From positions 1 to 64,000 of the forward strand of contig NZ_JACEHE010000022.1 of NCBI RefSeq assembly GCF_013778455.1: DNA of 64,000 nucleotides. The letters are read 5' to 3'. This DNA comes from Streptomyces himalayensis subsp. himalayensis (GTDB taxonomy: Bacteria > Actinomycetota > Actinomycetes > Streptomycetales > Streptomycetaceae). The position numbers and the translations under genes were made by a program. The notes beneath the pieces were generated by a model, which saw only the letters and a program-made list of their open reading frames with translations, was not told where the DNA came from and did no database searches. This document shows, in pieces, positions 34,151-45,428 of the stretch (position 1 is its first letter; every line of letters begins with the position of its first letter).

Positions 34151-34828
34151 TCAGTTCTTCCGGTGCCCTATCAACCGCGGCTTCGGCTCCAGCCCGTCCA
34201 GGCCGTGCCATGCCAGGTTGACCAGGTGCGCCGCCACCTCCGCCTTCTTGGGCTTGCGGACGTCCAGCCACCACTGGCCCGTCAGGGCGACCATGCCGAC
34301 CAGGGCCTGGGCGTACAGGGGGGCGAGCTTCGGGTCGAAGCCGCGGCTTTTGAACTCGCGGCCGAGGATGTCCTCGACCTGCGTCGCGATGTCGGAGATC
34401 AGGGAGGCGAAGGAGCCCGTCGACTGGGGGATGGGGGAGTCGCGGACCAGGATGCGGAAGCCGTCCGTGTACTCCTCGATGTAGTCGAGGAGGGCGAAGG
34501 CGGCCTGCTCGCACAGCTCGCGGGGGTGGCCGGCGGTGAGGGAGCCGGTGACCATGTCGAGGAGGCGGCGCATCTCGCGGTCCACCACGACCGCGTACAG
34601 CCCCTCCTTGCCGCCGAAGTGCTCGTACACGACCGGTTTCGAGACCCCGGCGCGGGCCGCGATCTCCTCCACCGACGTGCCTTCGAAACCCTTGTCGGCG
34701 AACAGCGTGCGGCCGATCTCCAGCAGCTGCTGACGGCGCTCGGCACCGGTCATACGGGTACGGCGCGTGCGCCGCGGCTTCTCGTTGCTCGGGGTGCTGC
34801 TGGAGTCGGTCGCCACACTGTCAATCAT
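34151..34828 (-). CDS. TetR-family regulator coupled to desaturase
   Basis: 225 residues; ATG 34828 overlaps the desaturase stop (ATGA, 34825-34828). N-terminal HTH: RRQQLLEIGRTLFADKGFEGTSVEEIAARAGVSKPVVYEHFGGKEGLYAVVVDREM (key elements GFEGTSVEEIA, GVSKPVVYEHFGGKEGLY). The C-terminal ligand domain has no close match I can name. Co-translation with an acyl-CoA desaturase suggests it senses a fatty acyl ligand and represses its own operon, as FasR/DesT-type regulators do; inference. Confidence 0.92.
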   Translation of the reverse strand: MIDSVATDSSSTPSNEKPRRTRRTRMTGAERRQQLLEIGRTLFADKGFEGTSVEEIAARAGVSKPVVYEHFGGKEGLYAVVVDREMRRLLDMVTGSLTAGHPRELCEQAAFALLDYIEEYTDGFRILVRDSPIPQSTGSFASLISDIATQVEDILGREFKSRGFDPKLAPLYAQALVGMVALTGQWWLDVRKPKKAEVAAHLVNLAWHGLDGLEPKPRLIGHRKN

Positions 34829-35817
34829 GCCGGGTCGACGGCCTCTGCCTTGCGGCGGGAGTCGATACGGGACTTCGAAGGCCAGCGCACGTCGTACGCC
34901 CAGCCCAGCTGCTCGAACCAGCGGATGATCCGGGCCGACGAGTCGATCTGGCCGCGCTCCACCCCGTGACGGGCGGAGGTCGGGTCGGCGTGGTGGAGGT
35001 TGTGCCAGGACTCCCCGCACGAGAGAACGGCCAGCCACCAGACGTTGCCTGAGCGGTCACGCGACTTGAAGGGCCGCTTGCCCACCGCGTGGCAGATCGA
35101 GTTGATCGACCACGTCACGTGGTGCAGCAGCGCAACTCGTACGAGTGAGCCCCAGAAGAACGCCGTGAAGGCGCCCCACCAGGACATCGTCACCAGACCG
35201 CCGATCACGGCGGGCAGCGCCAGCGAGAGCATGGTCCAGTAGATGAACTGGCGGGAGATCGTCCGGATCGCCTTGTCCTTGATCAGATCCGGTGCGTACT
35301 TGTCCTGCGGAGTCTGCTCCTCGTCGAACATCCAGCCGAGATGAGCCCACCACAGGCCCTTGATCAGAGCAGGCACAGTCTCGCCGTAACGCCAGGGCGA
35401 GTGCGGGTCGCCCTCGGCGTCCGAGAACTTGTGGTGCTTGCGGTGATCGGCCACCCAGCGCACCAGCGGACCCTCCACGGCCAGCGAACCCGCGATCGCC
35501 AGCGCGATGCGCAAGGGCCGCTTGGCTTTGAACGAGCCGTGAGTGAAGTAACGGTGGAAACCGATCGTGATGCCGTGGCACCCGAGGTAGTAGAAGAAGA
35601 CCAGGAGGCCGAGATCCAGCCAGCTCACACCCCAGCCCCAGGCCAGCGGCAGGGCCGCCAGCAGGGCCAGGAAGGGCACCGTGATGAACAGCAGCAGCGT
35701 GATCTGCTCGATCGACCGCTTCTGCTCACCGCCGAGCGTGGCAGAGGGGAGTGGGGTCCCGGTCTTGTCTGACGCCGCCTTTGGGGCGTCTGCGATCACA
35801 TCGGAGCGTGTGGTCAT
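34825..35817 (-). CDS. Acyl-CoA / fatty-acid delta-9-type desaturase
   Basis: 330 residues. Integral membrane di-iron enzyme that inserts a cis double bond in acyl chains. The three histidine boxes are complete: GFHRYFTHG (H-x4-H), HRKHH (H-x2-HH) and SWHNLHHADP (H-x2-HH), and four hydrophobic segments are visible in two pairs. ATG 35817 is followed by a hydrophilic 35-residue N-terminus. First gene of a two-gene operon with the TetR regulator. It likely adjusts membrane fluidity; supply of reducing equivalents must come from elsewhere. Confidence 0.94.
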   Translation of the reverse strand: MTTRSDVIADAPKAASDKTGTPLPSATLGGEQKRSIEQITLLLFITVPFLALLAALPLAWGWGVSWLDLGLLVFFYYLGCHGITIGFHRYFTHGSFKAKRPLRIALAIAGSLAVEGPLVRWVADHRKHHKFSDAEGDPHSPWRYGETVPALIKGLWWAHLGWMFDEEQTPQDKYAPDLIKDKAIRTISRQFIYWTMLSLALPAVIGGLVTMSWWGAFTAFFWGSLVRVALLHHVTWSINSICHAVGKRPFKSRDRSGNVWWLAVLSCGESWHNLHHADPTSARHGVERGQIDSSARIIRWFEQLGWAYDVRWPSKSRIDSRRKAEAVDPA

Positions 35818-36113
35818 GGGGCGTCCCCTGTGGGGTCGAGGGTGATGGTGGCAGGTGTCCTGGATGCAGTTTCCCTACGCTTCCGTAACCTACGGCATCG
35901 TAAGTGTGGCGTCCCCCTGGCGTCCCGCGGTCCGGCAAGAGCACGAGAGGCCTCGAGACTGCGCGCCCGCAGGGACACCTATCCTTGGACTTGGTCGGAC
36001 AGCGCGGTCCGCTCTGTTTTCTTCCCGGGCGCCCTATCCCTGATGCGGCACCCGCCGTGGCGGTACCCGGGTCCCCTCCCAGAAGTGCTTCAACACTGCA
36101 AGGAGCCGCACCT
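35818..36113. promoter_or_regulatory. Divergent desaturase / ppc control region
   Basis: 296 bp. GC drops near 35875-35915 (TTTCCCTACGCTTCCGTAACCTACGG), the most likely place for the desaturase promoter and its operator; TACG and CGTAACCTACG repeats occur there. The ppc ribosome site AAGGAG is at about 36100. No firm operator can be drawn. Confidence 0.4.
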
Positions 36114-38846
<2,733 letters not shown>

Positions 38847-38850
38847 CCTT

Positions 38851-38867
38851 CGGCGCCAAGGGCGCCG
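38851..38867. terminator. Short hairpin after ppc
   Basis: CGGCGCC-AAG-GGCGCCG, seven-bp stem starting four bases after the ppc stop codon; precedes the stronger hairpin at 38891. Confidence 0.6.
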
Positions 38868-38890
38868 TACGTCGTGGGCACAACAGTGAA

Positions 38891-38922
38891 GCGGGTGCTC
38901 GGGGTCCGCCCCGAGCACCCGC
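38891..38922. terminator. Rho-independent terminator of ppc
   Basis: GCGGGTGCTCGGGG (38891-38904), loop TCCG, CCCCGAGCACCCGC (38909-38922), followed by TTTCTCTT. Perfect 14-bp stem with T-tract on the plus strand. It also lies just past the stop of the convergent membrane-protein gene. Confidence 0.92.
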
Positions 38923-38935
38923 TTTCTCTTGGTCG

Positions 38936-39493
38936 TCAGAGCGTTGCGAACGAAGCCGTGAGCAACGCGACCCCCAGCCCCGCGGCCACCCACGCCGTCC
39001 GCGACATCCGCAGGCCCCCCGCGATGACGACGGCGGCCAGCAACAGCGCCCCTCCCAGGGGAACCCACGCATGGAGAAGCCCCGCCACACCCGACCGCAC
39101 CACCTCGTCCGTGTCCGGCTTGATCACCACCGGCACCTTCGCGCCCTTCTCCTCGGTGATCGAGCGCTCGATCACGACACGGTCGCGCGGCTGCGAACCG
39201 GGCGACAGAGGCGCGTACGACCCCGTGCACTGCTCCTCGCCGCACCGCGTCACCGTCATCGTGCCGCGCTCACGACCCTTCGTGAACATCACATGCTGCG
39301 CCGACCCCCACGACTGCCACACACCGCCGACCAGCAGAAGCAGCGCGATCCCCGCCATCGCCACCTGCCGCCCGAGCAGCAGCAACCCGTACGCACTCTC
39401 GCCCGCTCGACGCGTGCGGCTGCGCTTGACGGTGCCGGGGCGACGCGAGGAAGCCGTGTCCGGAGTGGCTGACGAGGCTGACGTGCTTGGCAT
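38936..39493 (-). CDS. Membrane protein of unknown function with extracytoplasmic loop
   Basis: 185 residues; ATG 39493 follows AAGGAT. Basic Ser/Arg-rich N-terminus, first helix about residues 40-60 (VAMAGIALLLLVGGVW), a loop of about 70 residues containing two cysteines (TRCGEEQCTGSY) and a proposed beta structure, then two further helices (LHAWVPLGGALLLAAVVIAGG and AWVAAGLGVALLTASFATL). No family recognised; the loop pattern recalls DUF3592-like actinobacterial proteins. Located between ppc (convergent) and pth. Confidence 0.7.
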   Translation of the reverse strand: MPSTSASSATPDTASSRRPGTVKRSRTRRAGESAYGLLLLGRQVAMAGIALLLLVGGVWQSWGSAQHVMFTKGRERGTMTVTRCGEEQCTGSYAPLSPGSQPRDRVVIERSITEEKGAKVPVVIKPDTDEVVRSGVAGLLHAWVPLGGALLLAAVVIAGGLRMSRTAWVAAGLGVALLTASFATL

Positions 39494-39585
39494 GGCCGCG
39501 ATCCTTGGCCATGGGAGTGCACCGGGTCAACCTCGGCGGGCGAGAGGCCGGGAGTGCCACGACACGTCGCGAACGGGCGGAGACG

Positions 39586-40182
39586 TCAGGAGTTGTATGC
39601 GCTCTGCGCCCGCTCCAGACCCTCCGTGACCAGACACTCCACGGCGTCCGCCGCCCGGTCCACGAGGTAGTCCAGCTCCTTGCGCTCGGCCGACGAGAAG
39701 TCCTTCAGGACGAAGTCAGCGACCTGCATCCGCCCAGGCGGGCGCCCGATCCCGAAACGCACCCGGTGGTAGTCCGAGCCCATCGCCTTCGTCATGGACT
39801 TCAGCCCGTTGTGCCCGTTGTCGCCGCCGCCCAGCTTCAGCCGGAGCGTGCCGTAGTCGATGTCCAACTCGTCATGGATCGCGACGATGTTCGCCGTCGG
39901 CACCTTGTAGAAGTCCCGCAGCGCCGTCAGCGGACCGCCCGACAGATTCATGTACGACATCGGCTTCGCCAGCACCACCCGCCGGCTCGCCGGGCCCGGC
40001 GAACCGAACCGCCCCTCCACGACCTGCGCCTGCGCCTTGCCGCTCCGCTTGAAGGTGCCGCCCATCCGCTCCGCGAGCAGATCCGCGACCATGAAGCCCA
40101 CGTTGTGCCGGTTCATCGCATACCCCGGCCCGGGGTTGCCGAGCCCCGCGATCAGCCAGGGGGCGTTGGCATCCGACGTCAT
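39586..40182 (-). CDS. pth: Peptidyl-tRNA hydrolase
   Basis: 198 residues from ATG 40182, preferred over ATG 40188 because GAAGGAG is then about eight bases away rather than two. Pth frees tRNA from peptidyl-tRNA that has dropped off ribosomes. Signature: LIAGLGNPGPGYAMNRHNVGFMVAD (catalytic His in RHNVG; GLGNPGPGY), PMSYMNLSG, HDELDIDYG and GGGDNGHNGLKS. Downstream of rplY on the same strand; the pair is conserved in many actinobacteria. Confidence 0.97.
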   Translation of the reverse strand: MTSDANAPWLIAGLGNPGPGYAMNRHNVGFMVADLLAERMGGTFKRSGKAQAQVVEGRFGSPGPASRRVVLAKPMSYMNLSGGPLTALRDFYKVPTANIVAIHDELDIDYGTLRLKLGGGDNGHNGLKSMTKAMGSDYHRVRFGIGRPPGRMQVADFVLKDFSSAERKELDYLVDRAADAVECLVTEGLERAQSAYNS

Positions 40183-40206
40183 CTGCATATCTCCTTCATA
40201 CGCGCC

Positions 40207-40248
40207 AGCCGCCGTTCCCCGCGCCTCTCGGCACGGAAAACGGCGGCT
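40207..40248 (-). terminator. Hairpin between rplY and pth
   Basis: AGCCGCCGTT (40207-40216) pairs with AACGGCGGCT (40239-40248), ten-bp perfect stem with a 22-base loop. On the minus strand it follows the rplY stop and precedes the pth ribosome site, so it may cut transcription between them in part. Confidence 0.65.
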
Positions 40249-40287
40249 GAAGAACAAACTGCCGGAAGCGCTCCCGGCGGGCGGAAA

Positions 40288-40881
40288 CTACTCCGCGGCC
40301 TCGGCGGCCTCTTCCCCGGCACCCTCGGGGGCCTCTTCGGCCTGCGCGGCCAGGACCTGAAGGACGACCGCGTCCTCCTCGACGGCCAGCGTCACACCGT
40401 TCGGCAGGGTGATGTCCTTGGCGAGCACGGAGGCACCGGCCTCCAGGCCCTCGACGGAGACGGAGACCGACTCCGGGATGTGCGTGGCCTCGGCCTCGAC
40501 GGGCAGCGCGTTGAGTACGTGCTCGAGCAGGTTGCCACCCGGGGCCAGCTCGCCCTCGGTGTGGACCGGGATCTCGACGGAGACCTTCTCGCCGCGCTTG
40601 ACCAGCTGCAGGTCGACGTGCTCGAGGAAGCCCTTGATCGCGTCACGCTGCACGGACTTCGGGATCGCCAGCTCGCTGGTCTTGCCGTCGATGTCCAGGG
40701 AGATCAGGACGTTCGGCGTACGCAGCGCGAGCAGCAGGTCGTGGCCCGGAAGGGTCAGGTGCAGCGGGTCGGAACCGTGGCCGTACAGAACACCCGGAAC
40801 CTTGTTGTCACGGCGGATGCGACGCGCGGCACCCTTGCCGAACTCGGTGCGGGTCACAGCGGAGATCTTGACCTCGGACAT
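40288..40881 (-). CDS. rplY: 50S ribosomal protein L25 / general stress protein Ctc
   Basis: 197 residues; ATG 40881 after CGAGGAG. Binds 5S rRNA. The L25 N-domain (EVKISAVTRTEFGKGAARRIRRDNKVPGVLYG; key words RTEFGKGAARRIR and VPGVLYGHG) is followed by the C-terminal TL5/Ctc beta domain and an acidic Ala/Glu tail (EEAPEGAGEEAAEAAE). Long Ctc form rather than the short E. coli L25. Confidence 0.96.
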   Translation of the reverse strand: MSEVKISAVTRTEFGKGAARRIRRDNKVPGVLYGHGSDPLHLTLPGHDLLLALRTPNVLISLDIDGKTSELAIPKSVQRDAIKGFLEHVDLQLVKRGEKVSVEIPVHTEGELAPGGNLLEHVLNALPVEAEATHIPESVSVSVEGLEAGASVLAKDITLPNGVTLAVEEDAVVLQVLAAQAEEAPEGAGEEAAEAAE

Positions 40882-40981
40882 GTGCACTCCTCGTAAGTCA
40901 GACGGAATTGTGGCGGTTACCCGGCCACACGACTGGCCTGCTACGAAGAGCGCGTCGATAACGGACCGCCGCACGCAATGA

Positions 40982-41037
40982 GTGCGGCCTCCCTCGCCGA
41001 GCAACTTCGACAGTCTACTCGGCGAGGAAGGCCGCAC
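40982..41037. terminator. Long hairpin between prs and rplY
   Basis: GTGCGGCCT(C)CCTCGCCGAG faces CTCGGCGAGG(A)AGGCCGCAC: about 19 paired bases with minor asymmetry over a 16-base loop. On the minus strand it follows prs and would end the glmU-prs message ahead of rplY. Confidence 0.85.
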
Positions 41038-41121
41038 CCAAAACGATCTTCAGGGAATCCGGGATCACCAGGTCGCGTCGACCGGATCGATCACCGAATC
41101 GATCACCTGGTCAGAGAAAGG

Positions 41122-42096
41122 TCACTGCTCCTCGAACAGGCTCGTCACCGAACCATCCTCGAAGACCTCACGCACCGCACTCGCGATCGTCGGAGCGATC
41201 GACAGCACCGTGATCTTGTCCAGCTCCAGCTCACCCGGGGTCGGCAGCGTGTCCGTGAACACGAACTCACTCACCTTCGAGTTCTTCAGCCGGTCCGCCG
41301 CCGGACCCGACAGCACACCGTGCGTCGCCGTCACGATGACGTCCTCCGCACCATGCGCGAACAGCGCATCCGCCGCCGCGCAGATCGTGCCACCCGTGTC
41401 GATCATGTCGTCGACCAGGACACACACACGGCCCTTCACATCACCGACCACCTCATGCACGGTGACCTGGTTCGCGACGTCCTTGTCACGCCGCTTGTGC
41501 ACGATCGCCAGCGGCGCGCCCAGCCGGTCGCACCAGCGGTCCGCGACCCGCACACGACCGGCGTCCGGGGACACCACGGTCAGCTTGTCCCGGTCCACCT
41601 TCGCGCCCACGTAGTCCGCGAGAATCGGCAGCGCGAACAGGTGGTCCACCGGACCGTCGAAGAAACCCTGGATCTGGTCCGTGTGCAGATCAACCGTGAG
41701 AATACGGTCCGCACCCGCCGTCTTCATCAGATCCGCGATCAGGCGCGCAGAGATCGGCTCACGGCCACGGTGCTTCTTGTCCTGACGCGCATACCCGTAG
41801 AACGGCACGATCACAGTGATGCTCCGGGCCGAAGCCCGCTTCAGAGCATCGATCATGATCAACTGCTCCATGATCCATTTGTTGATCGGAGCCGTGTGGC
41901 TCTGGATCAGAAAACAGTCCGCACCACGAGCCGACTCCTCGTAGCGGACGTAGATCTCGCCGTTCGCGAAGTCGAACGCCTTCGTCGGCACAATGCCGAC
42001 CCCCAACTGGTGGGCGACCTCCTCGGCCAACTCGGCATGGGCGCGGCCGGAAAAGAGCATCATCTTCTTCTGCCCGGTGGCCTTGATTCCGGTCAC
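41122..42096 (-). CDS. prs: Ribose-phosphate pyrophosphokinase (PRPP synthetase)
   Basis: 324 residues from GTG 42096. Makes PRPP from ribose-5-phosphate and ATP for nucleotides, His and Trp. Motifs: LFSGRAHAELAEEVA near the start, FANGEIYVRYEESARGAD, YGYARQDKKHRGREPISARL (Arg/catalytic region), DLHTDQIQGFFDGPVDHL, and the PRPP loop VLVDDMIDTGGTI. Lies 114 bp downstream of glmU on the same strand; glmU-prs linkage is conserved in many Gram-positives. Confidence 0.97.
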   Translation of the reverse strand: MTGIKATGQKKMMLFSGRAHAELAEEVAHQLGVGIVPTKAFDFANGEIYVRYEESARGADCFLIQSHTAPINKWIMEQLIMIDALKRASARSITVIVPFYGYARQDKKHRGREPISARLIADLMKTAGADRILTVDLHTDQIQGFFDGPVDHLFALPILADYVGAKVDRDKLTVVSPDAGRVRVADRWCDRLGAPLAIVHKRRDKDVANQVTVHEVVGDVKGRVCVLVDDMIDTGGTICAAADALFAHGAEDVIVTATHGVLSGPAADRLKNSKVSEFVFTDTLPTPGELELDKITVLSIAPTIASAVREVFEDGSVTSLFEEQ

Positions 42097-42210
42097 AGCA
42101 CTGTCTCCTCAGACGAGTTCTCTACTGCCGCCCGCGCACCCGTCCGCAACGAGCCAGCCGAATTGTGTGCACCTATCACGGTACGCCGACTCCGACGCAC
42201 CTGTTTCCGG

Positions 42211-43659
42211 TCAGCTTTCGCCTTCCGGCTTCCGGGACACCGCCTCAGCCGCCTTCGCAGCCGCGCTTCCCGGACGCTTACGAGCCACCCAGCCCTCGAT
42301 ATTCCGCTGCTGACCACGGGCCACAGCCAGCGAACCGGCCGGCACATCCTTCGTGATCACCGAACCCGCAGCCGTGTACGCACCGTCCCCGATCGTGACA
42401 GGAGCCACAAACATGTTGTCCGAACCGGTACGGCAGTGCGACCCCACCGTCGTGTGGTGCTTGTCCTGACCGTCGTAGTTCACAAAGACACTCGCCGCGC
42501 CGATATTCGTGTACTCACCGATCGTCGCGTCCCCGACATACGACAGATGCGGGACCTTCGTACCCTCGCCGATCCTGGCGTTCTTCATCTCCACGTACGT
42601 ACCGGCCTTCGCCTTCAGACCCAGCCTCGTACCCGGACGCAGATACGCGTACGGCCCCACACTCGCCTGCGGACCGACCTCCGCACCCACCGACACCGAG
42701 TTGTCCACCCGCGCACCCGCACCGACCCTCGTGTCCGTCAGCCGCGTGTTCGGACCCACCTCGCAGCCCTCCGCCAGATGCGTCGCACCCAGCAGCTGCG
42801 TACCCGGATGCACGACCGCGTCCTGCTCGAACGTCACCGTCACATCCACCCACGTCGACGCCGGATCCACCACCGTCACACCCGCGAGCATCGCCCGCTC
42901 CAGCAACCGGTCGTTCAGGATCCGCCGCGCCTCGGCGAGCTGCACGCGGTTGTTGATCCCCGCGATCTCACGGTGATCCCCCGCGACCGAGGCACCCACC
43001 CGGTGCCCCGCCTCACGCAGGATCCCGAGCACATCCGTCAGATACTCCTCGCCCTGACTGTTGTCCGTACGCACCTTCCCCAGCGCATCGGCGAGCAGCC
43101 GGCCGTCAAAGGCGAACACCCCGGAGTTGATCTCCCGGATCGCACGCTGCGCGTCGGTCGCATCCTTGTGCTCCACGATCGCCGTCACGGCGCCGGAGGC
43201 CTCGTCCCGCACGATCCGGCCGTACCCGGTCGCGTCCGGGACCTCGGCGGTCAGTACGGTGACCGCGTTGCCGTCGGCGGCATGGGTCCCGGCGAGCCGC
43301 TGGAGCGTTTCGCCCGTCAGCAGCGGGGTGTCGCCACAGACGACGACCACGGTCCCGTCGACCGCCCCGCCCAGCTCCTCCAGAGCCATGCGCACGGCGT
43401 GCCCGGTGCCCTTCTGCTTCTCCTGCACAGCCGTACGAACGGTCGGGTCGACCTCGGCCAGATGCGCCGCGACCTGCTCACGCGCGTGGCCCACGACGAC
43501 CACCAGGTCCTGCGGCTCCAACTCACGAGAGGCAGCCAGCACATGCCCCACCAGGGAACGGCCGCAGATGTCGTGCAGAACCTTAGGAGTGGCCGACTTC
43601 ATACGGGTGCCCTCACCCGCTGCGAGGACGACGACGGCGGCCGGGCGGTTGGCGCTCAC
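42211..43659 (-). CDS. glmU: Bifunctional UDP-N-acetylglucosamine pyrophosphorylase / glucosamine-1-phosphate acetyltransferase
   Basis: 482 residues from GTG 43659. GlmU makes UDP-GlcNAc, the first dedicated precursor of peptidoglycan. N-terminal Rossmann half (about 1-235) begins VVVLAAGEGTRMKSATPKVLH with the nucleotide-binding L-x2-G-x-G-T-x-M; VVCGDTPLLTGETL carries the metal Asp. C-terminal left-handed beta-helix (about 255-460) shows hexad repeats and ends with the acetyltransferase segment SHCRTGSDNMFVAPVTIGDGAYTAAGSVITKDVPAGSLAV (His and Lys regions). Normal length. Upstream of prs. Confidence 0.97.
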   Translation of the reverse strand: MSANRPAAVVVLAAGEGTRMKSATPKVLHDICGRSLVGHVLAASRELEPQDLVVVVGHAREQVAAHLAEVDPTVRTAVQEKQKGTGHAVRMALEELGGAVDGTVVVVCGDTPLLTGETLQRLAGTHAADGNAVTVLTAEVPDATGYGRIVRDEASGAVTAIVEHKDATDAQRAIREINSGVFAFDGRLLADALGKVRTDNSQGEEYLTDVLGILREAGHRVGASVAGDHREIAGINNRVQLAEARRILNDRLLERAMLAGVTVVDPASTWVDVTVTFEQDAVVHPGTQLLGATHLAEGCEVGPNTRLTDTRVGAGARVDNSVSVGAEVGPQASVGPYAYLRPGTRLGLKAKAGTYVEMKNARIGEGTKVPHLSYVGDATIGEYTNIGAASVFVNYDGQDKHHTTVGSHCRTGSDNMFVAPVTIGDGAYTAAGSVITKDVPAGSLAVARGQQRNIEGWVARKRPGSAAAKAAEAVSRKPEGES

Positions 43660-43737
43660 GGGAATGCCCTTCGGCTTCGGTGCTTCGGGTGGTGGACACC
43701 CGCAGGATACCGGGGCGTAGTGGGGCGGAAACGAGGG

Positions 43738-43766
43738 CGGGTCCTGACCTGGGAGGTCAGGACCCG
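43738..43766. terminator. Hairpin terminator downstream of tRNA-Gln
   Basis: CGGGTCCTGACC (43738-43749), loop TGGGA, GGTCAGGACCCG (43755-43766): perfect 12-bp stem twelve bases past the 3' end of the minus-strand tRNA and upstream of glmU. Confidence 0.85.
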
Positions 43767-43777
43767 AGTTGTTGCGG

Positions 43778-43848
43778 CTCCCGGGGAAGGAATCGAACCC
43801 TCATTCAATGGACCAAAACCATTTGTCCTGCCATTAGACGACCCGGGA
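43778..43848 (-). tRNA. tRNA-Gln (anticodon UUG)
   Basis: Read on the minus strand: acceptor TCCCGGG pairs with CCCGGGA followed by discriminator G; anticodon stem AATGG/CCATT encloses loop TTTTGGT with anticodon TTG at the central positions; T-loop GGTTCGATTCC is canonical. 71 bases without encoded CCA. UUG decodes CAA, a rare glutamine codon in high-GC genomes. Confidence 0.93.
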
Positions 43849-44010
43849 TGGTTCGTCACCTATGACCGATTCTGATGATCGGGGTGGTGTGCGGAGACCA
43901 CTATGCCGTACCGCCGGGCCTCAATGCGACGGTACAGCTCGGCTCCGCGTATGCCGTCACCCGTAAAACTCACCGGAAAACCGGCGGTCGCCGCCCGTAC
44001 GCTGGGAGGC

Positions 44011-45324
44011 ATGACCACGACGGGGGAAGCTCACAGTACGGCCGGGACCGGGCCGTGGTGGTGGGTGCGGCGGCGTAGTGCCGTGCTGGATGTGGGGCTG
44101 GCGGCGGTGTCGGCCGTGGAGTGTGCGGTCGAGGGGCTTCGGTTCGCCGACAGTGCCGGGCTGCCCGTGCCGGTGGGGATGATCTTCGGGCTGATCGCCG
44201 GTTCCGTGCTGGTGCTGCGGCGGCGGTGGCCGGTCGCGGTGGTGCTGGTGTCCGTGGCGATCACGCCGGCGCAGATGGGGTTCCTGCTGGGAGTGATGGG
44301 GCTCTATACGCTTGCCGCTTCTGAGCTGCCGCGGCGGATCATCGGCGCGCTGGCCGGTATGTCGCTCGCGGGCACGATGATCGTCGGTTTTGTGCGGACG
44401 CACCAGGACGTGGTGCGCGGGGACCTGACGATCGGTGACTGGTTCGTTCCCTTCGTGGCGATCACCATGGCGCTTGGGGTGACGGCGCCGCCGGTGCTGC
44501 TGGGTCTGTATGTGGGGGCGCGGCGTCGTCTCATGGAGAGTTTGCGGGAGCGTGCGGACAGTCTCGAGCGGGAGCTGCAGTTGCTTGCCGAGCGGGCGGA
44601 GGAGCGTGCGGAGTGGGCGCGGAGTGAGGAGCGCAGGCGTATCGCGCGTGAGATGCACGACGTGGTGGCGCATCGGGTGAGCTTGATGGTGGTGCATGCG
44701 GCGGCGTTGCAGGCGGTGGCGCGCAAGGATCCGGAGAAGGCCGTGAAGAACGCGGCGCTGGTGGGTGACATGGGTCGCCAGGCGCTGACGGAGTTGCGGG
44801 AGATGCTGGGCGTGCTGCGGGTGGGGGAGGTCCCTGTGCGGGCTGCTGAACCGGTTCCGCTGGCTGGGGTGGGTGCGGCCGCGGCTGCTGCTGCGTCGCG
44901 GGTGGTTGCGGATGACGGGGCCGAGGGTCCGTGCCTTGCCGAGCTGGATGCGCTGGTGGGGCAGTCCCGTGAGGCGGGGATGGTGGTGGAGCTCTTGGTG
45001 GAGGGGGAGTCCCGTGCGTATGCCCGGGAGGTGGAGCAGACCGCGTACCGGGTGGTGCAGGAGGCGCTGACGAACGTGCACAAGCATGCGGCGGGGGCGA
45101 AGGCGCGTGTGCGGTTGGCCCACCGGGCCGCGGAGATCGCGATGCAGGTGGAGAACGAGCCGCCGCCGGCGCTGGATTCCGCGTCGGATGCCCGGTTGCC
45201 GAGCGGGGGCAACGGTCTGGTGGGCATGAAGGAGCGGGTGGCGGCGTTGGGCGGTGTGTTCGTGTCGGGGCCGACGGACGCGGGGGGTTTCCGGGTGTCG
45301 GCGGTGCTTCCGGCGGTGCGGTGA
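44011..45324 (+). CDS. NarL-type sensor histidine kinase (orphan)
   Basis: 437 residues from ATG 44011 (GGGAGGC upstream). N-terminal half has about five to six membrane helices (about 20-165) with almost no extracytoplasmic sensor domain, then a coiled linker (SLRERADSLERELQLLAERAEERAEWARSEE, in part). HisKA_3 box with the phosphoacceptor His in RRRIAREMHDVVAHRVS (about residue 215), and ATPase N box QEALTNVHKHA (about 349) and G box GGNGLVGMKERV. An Ala-rich linker (AAAAAAASRVVADDG) splits the dimerisation and ATPase parts. No response regulator adjoins; the NarL-type regulator at 31848 is 12 kb away. Confidence 0.92.
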   Translation: MTTTGEAHSTAGTGPWWWVRRRSAVLDVGLAAVSAVECAVEGLRFADSAGLPVPVGMIFGLIAGSVLVLRRRWPVAVVLVSVAITPAQMGFLLGVMGLYTLAASELPRRIIGALAGMSLAGTMIVGFVRTHQDVVRGDLTIGDWFVPFVAITMALGVTAPPVLLGLYVGARRRLMESLRERADSLERELQLLAERAEERAEWARSEERRRIAREMHDVVAHRVSLMVVHAAALQAVARKDPEKAVKNAALVGDMGRQALTELREMLGVLRVGEVPVRAAEPVPLAGVGAAAAAAASRVVADDGAEGPCLAELDALVGQSREAGMVVELLVEGESRAYAREVEQTAYRVVQEALTNVHKHAAGAKARVRLAHRAAEIAMQVENEPPPALDSASDARLPSGGNGLVGMKERVAALGGVFVSGPTDAGGFRVSAVLPAVR

Positions 45325-45393
45325 TTTCGGCCGTGCGGTGATTTCGGCGGTGCGGTGATTTCGGCGGTGCGGTGATTTCGGCGGTGCGGTGAT
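45321..45393. repeat. Four-plus tandem copies of a 17-bp repeat at the kinase 3' end
   Basis: Unit GTGATTTCGGCGGTGCG at 45321 (one change), 45338, 45355 and 45372, then a partial copy. The kinase stop codon TGA (45322-45324) is in the first unit, and the CCGGCGGTGCG just before it looks like an earlier half copy, so the repeat arose from the gene's own 3' end. Confidence 0.92.
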
Positions 45394-45428
45394 TCGGGCG
45401 CCTGTCCGCTGGGTGGTGGGGGTGGGTG

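Noticed and set aside
41061..41112. Riboswitch-like structure between prs and rplY
   Set aside because: GATCACC repeats can pair weakly but give no defined stem comparable with the adjoining long terminator.
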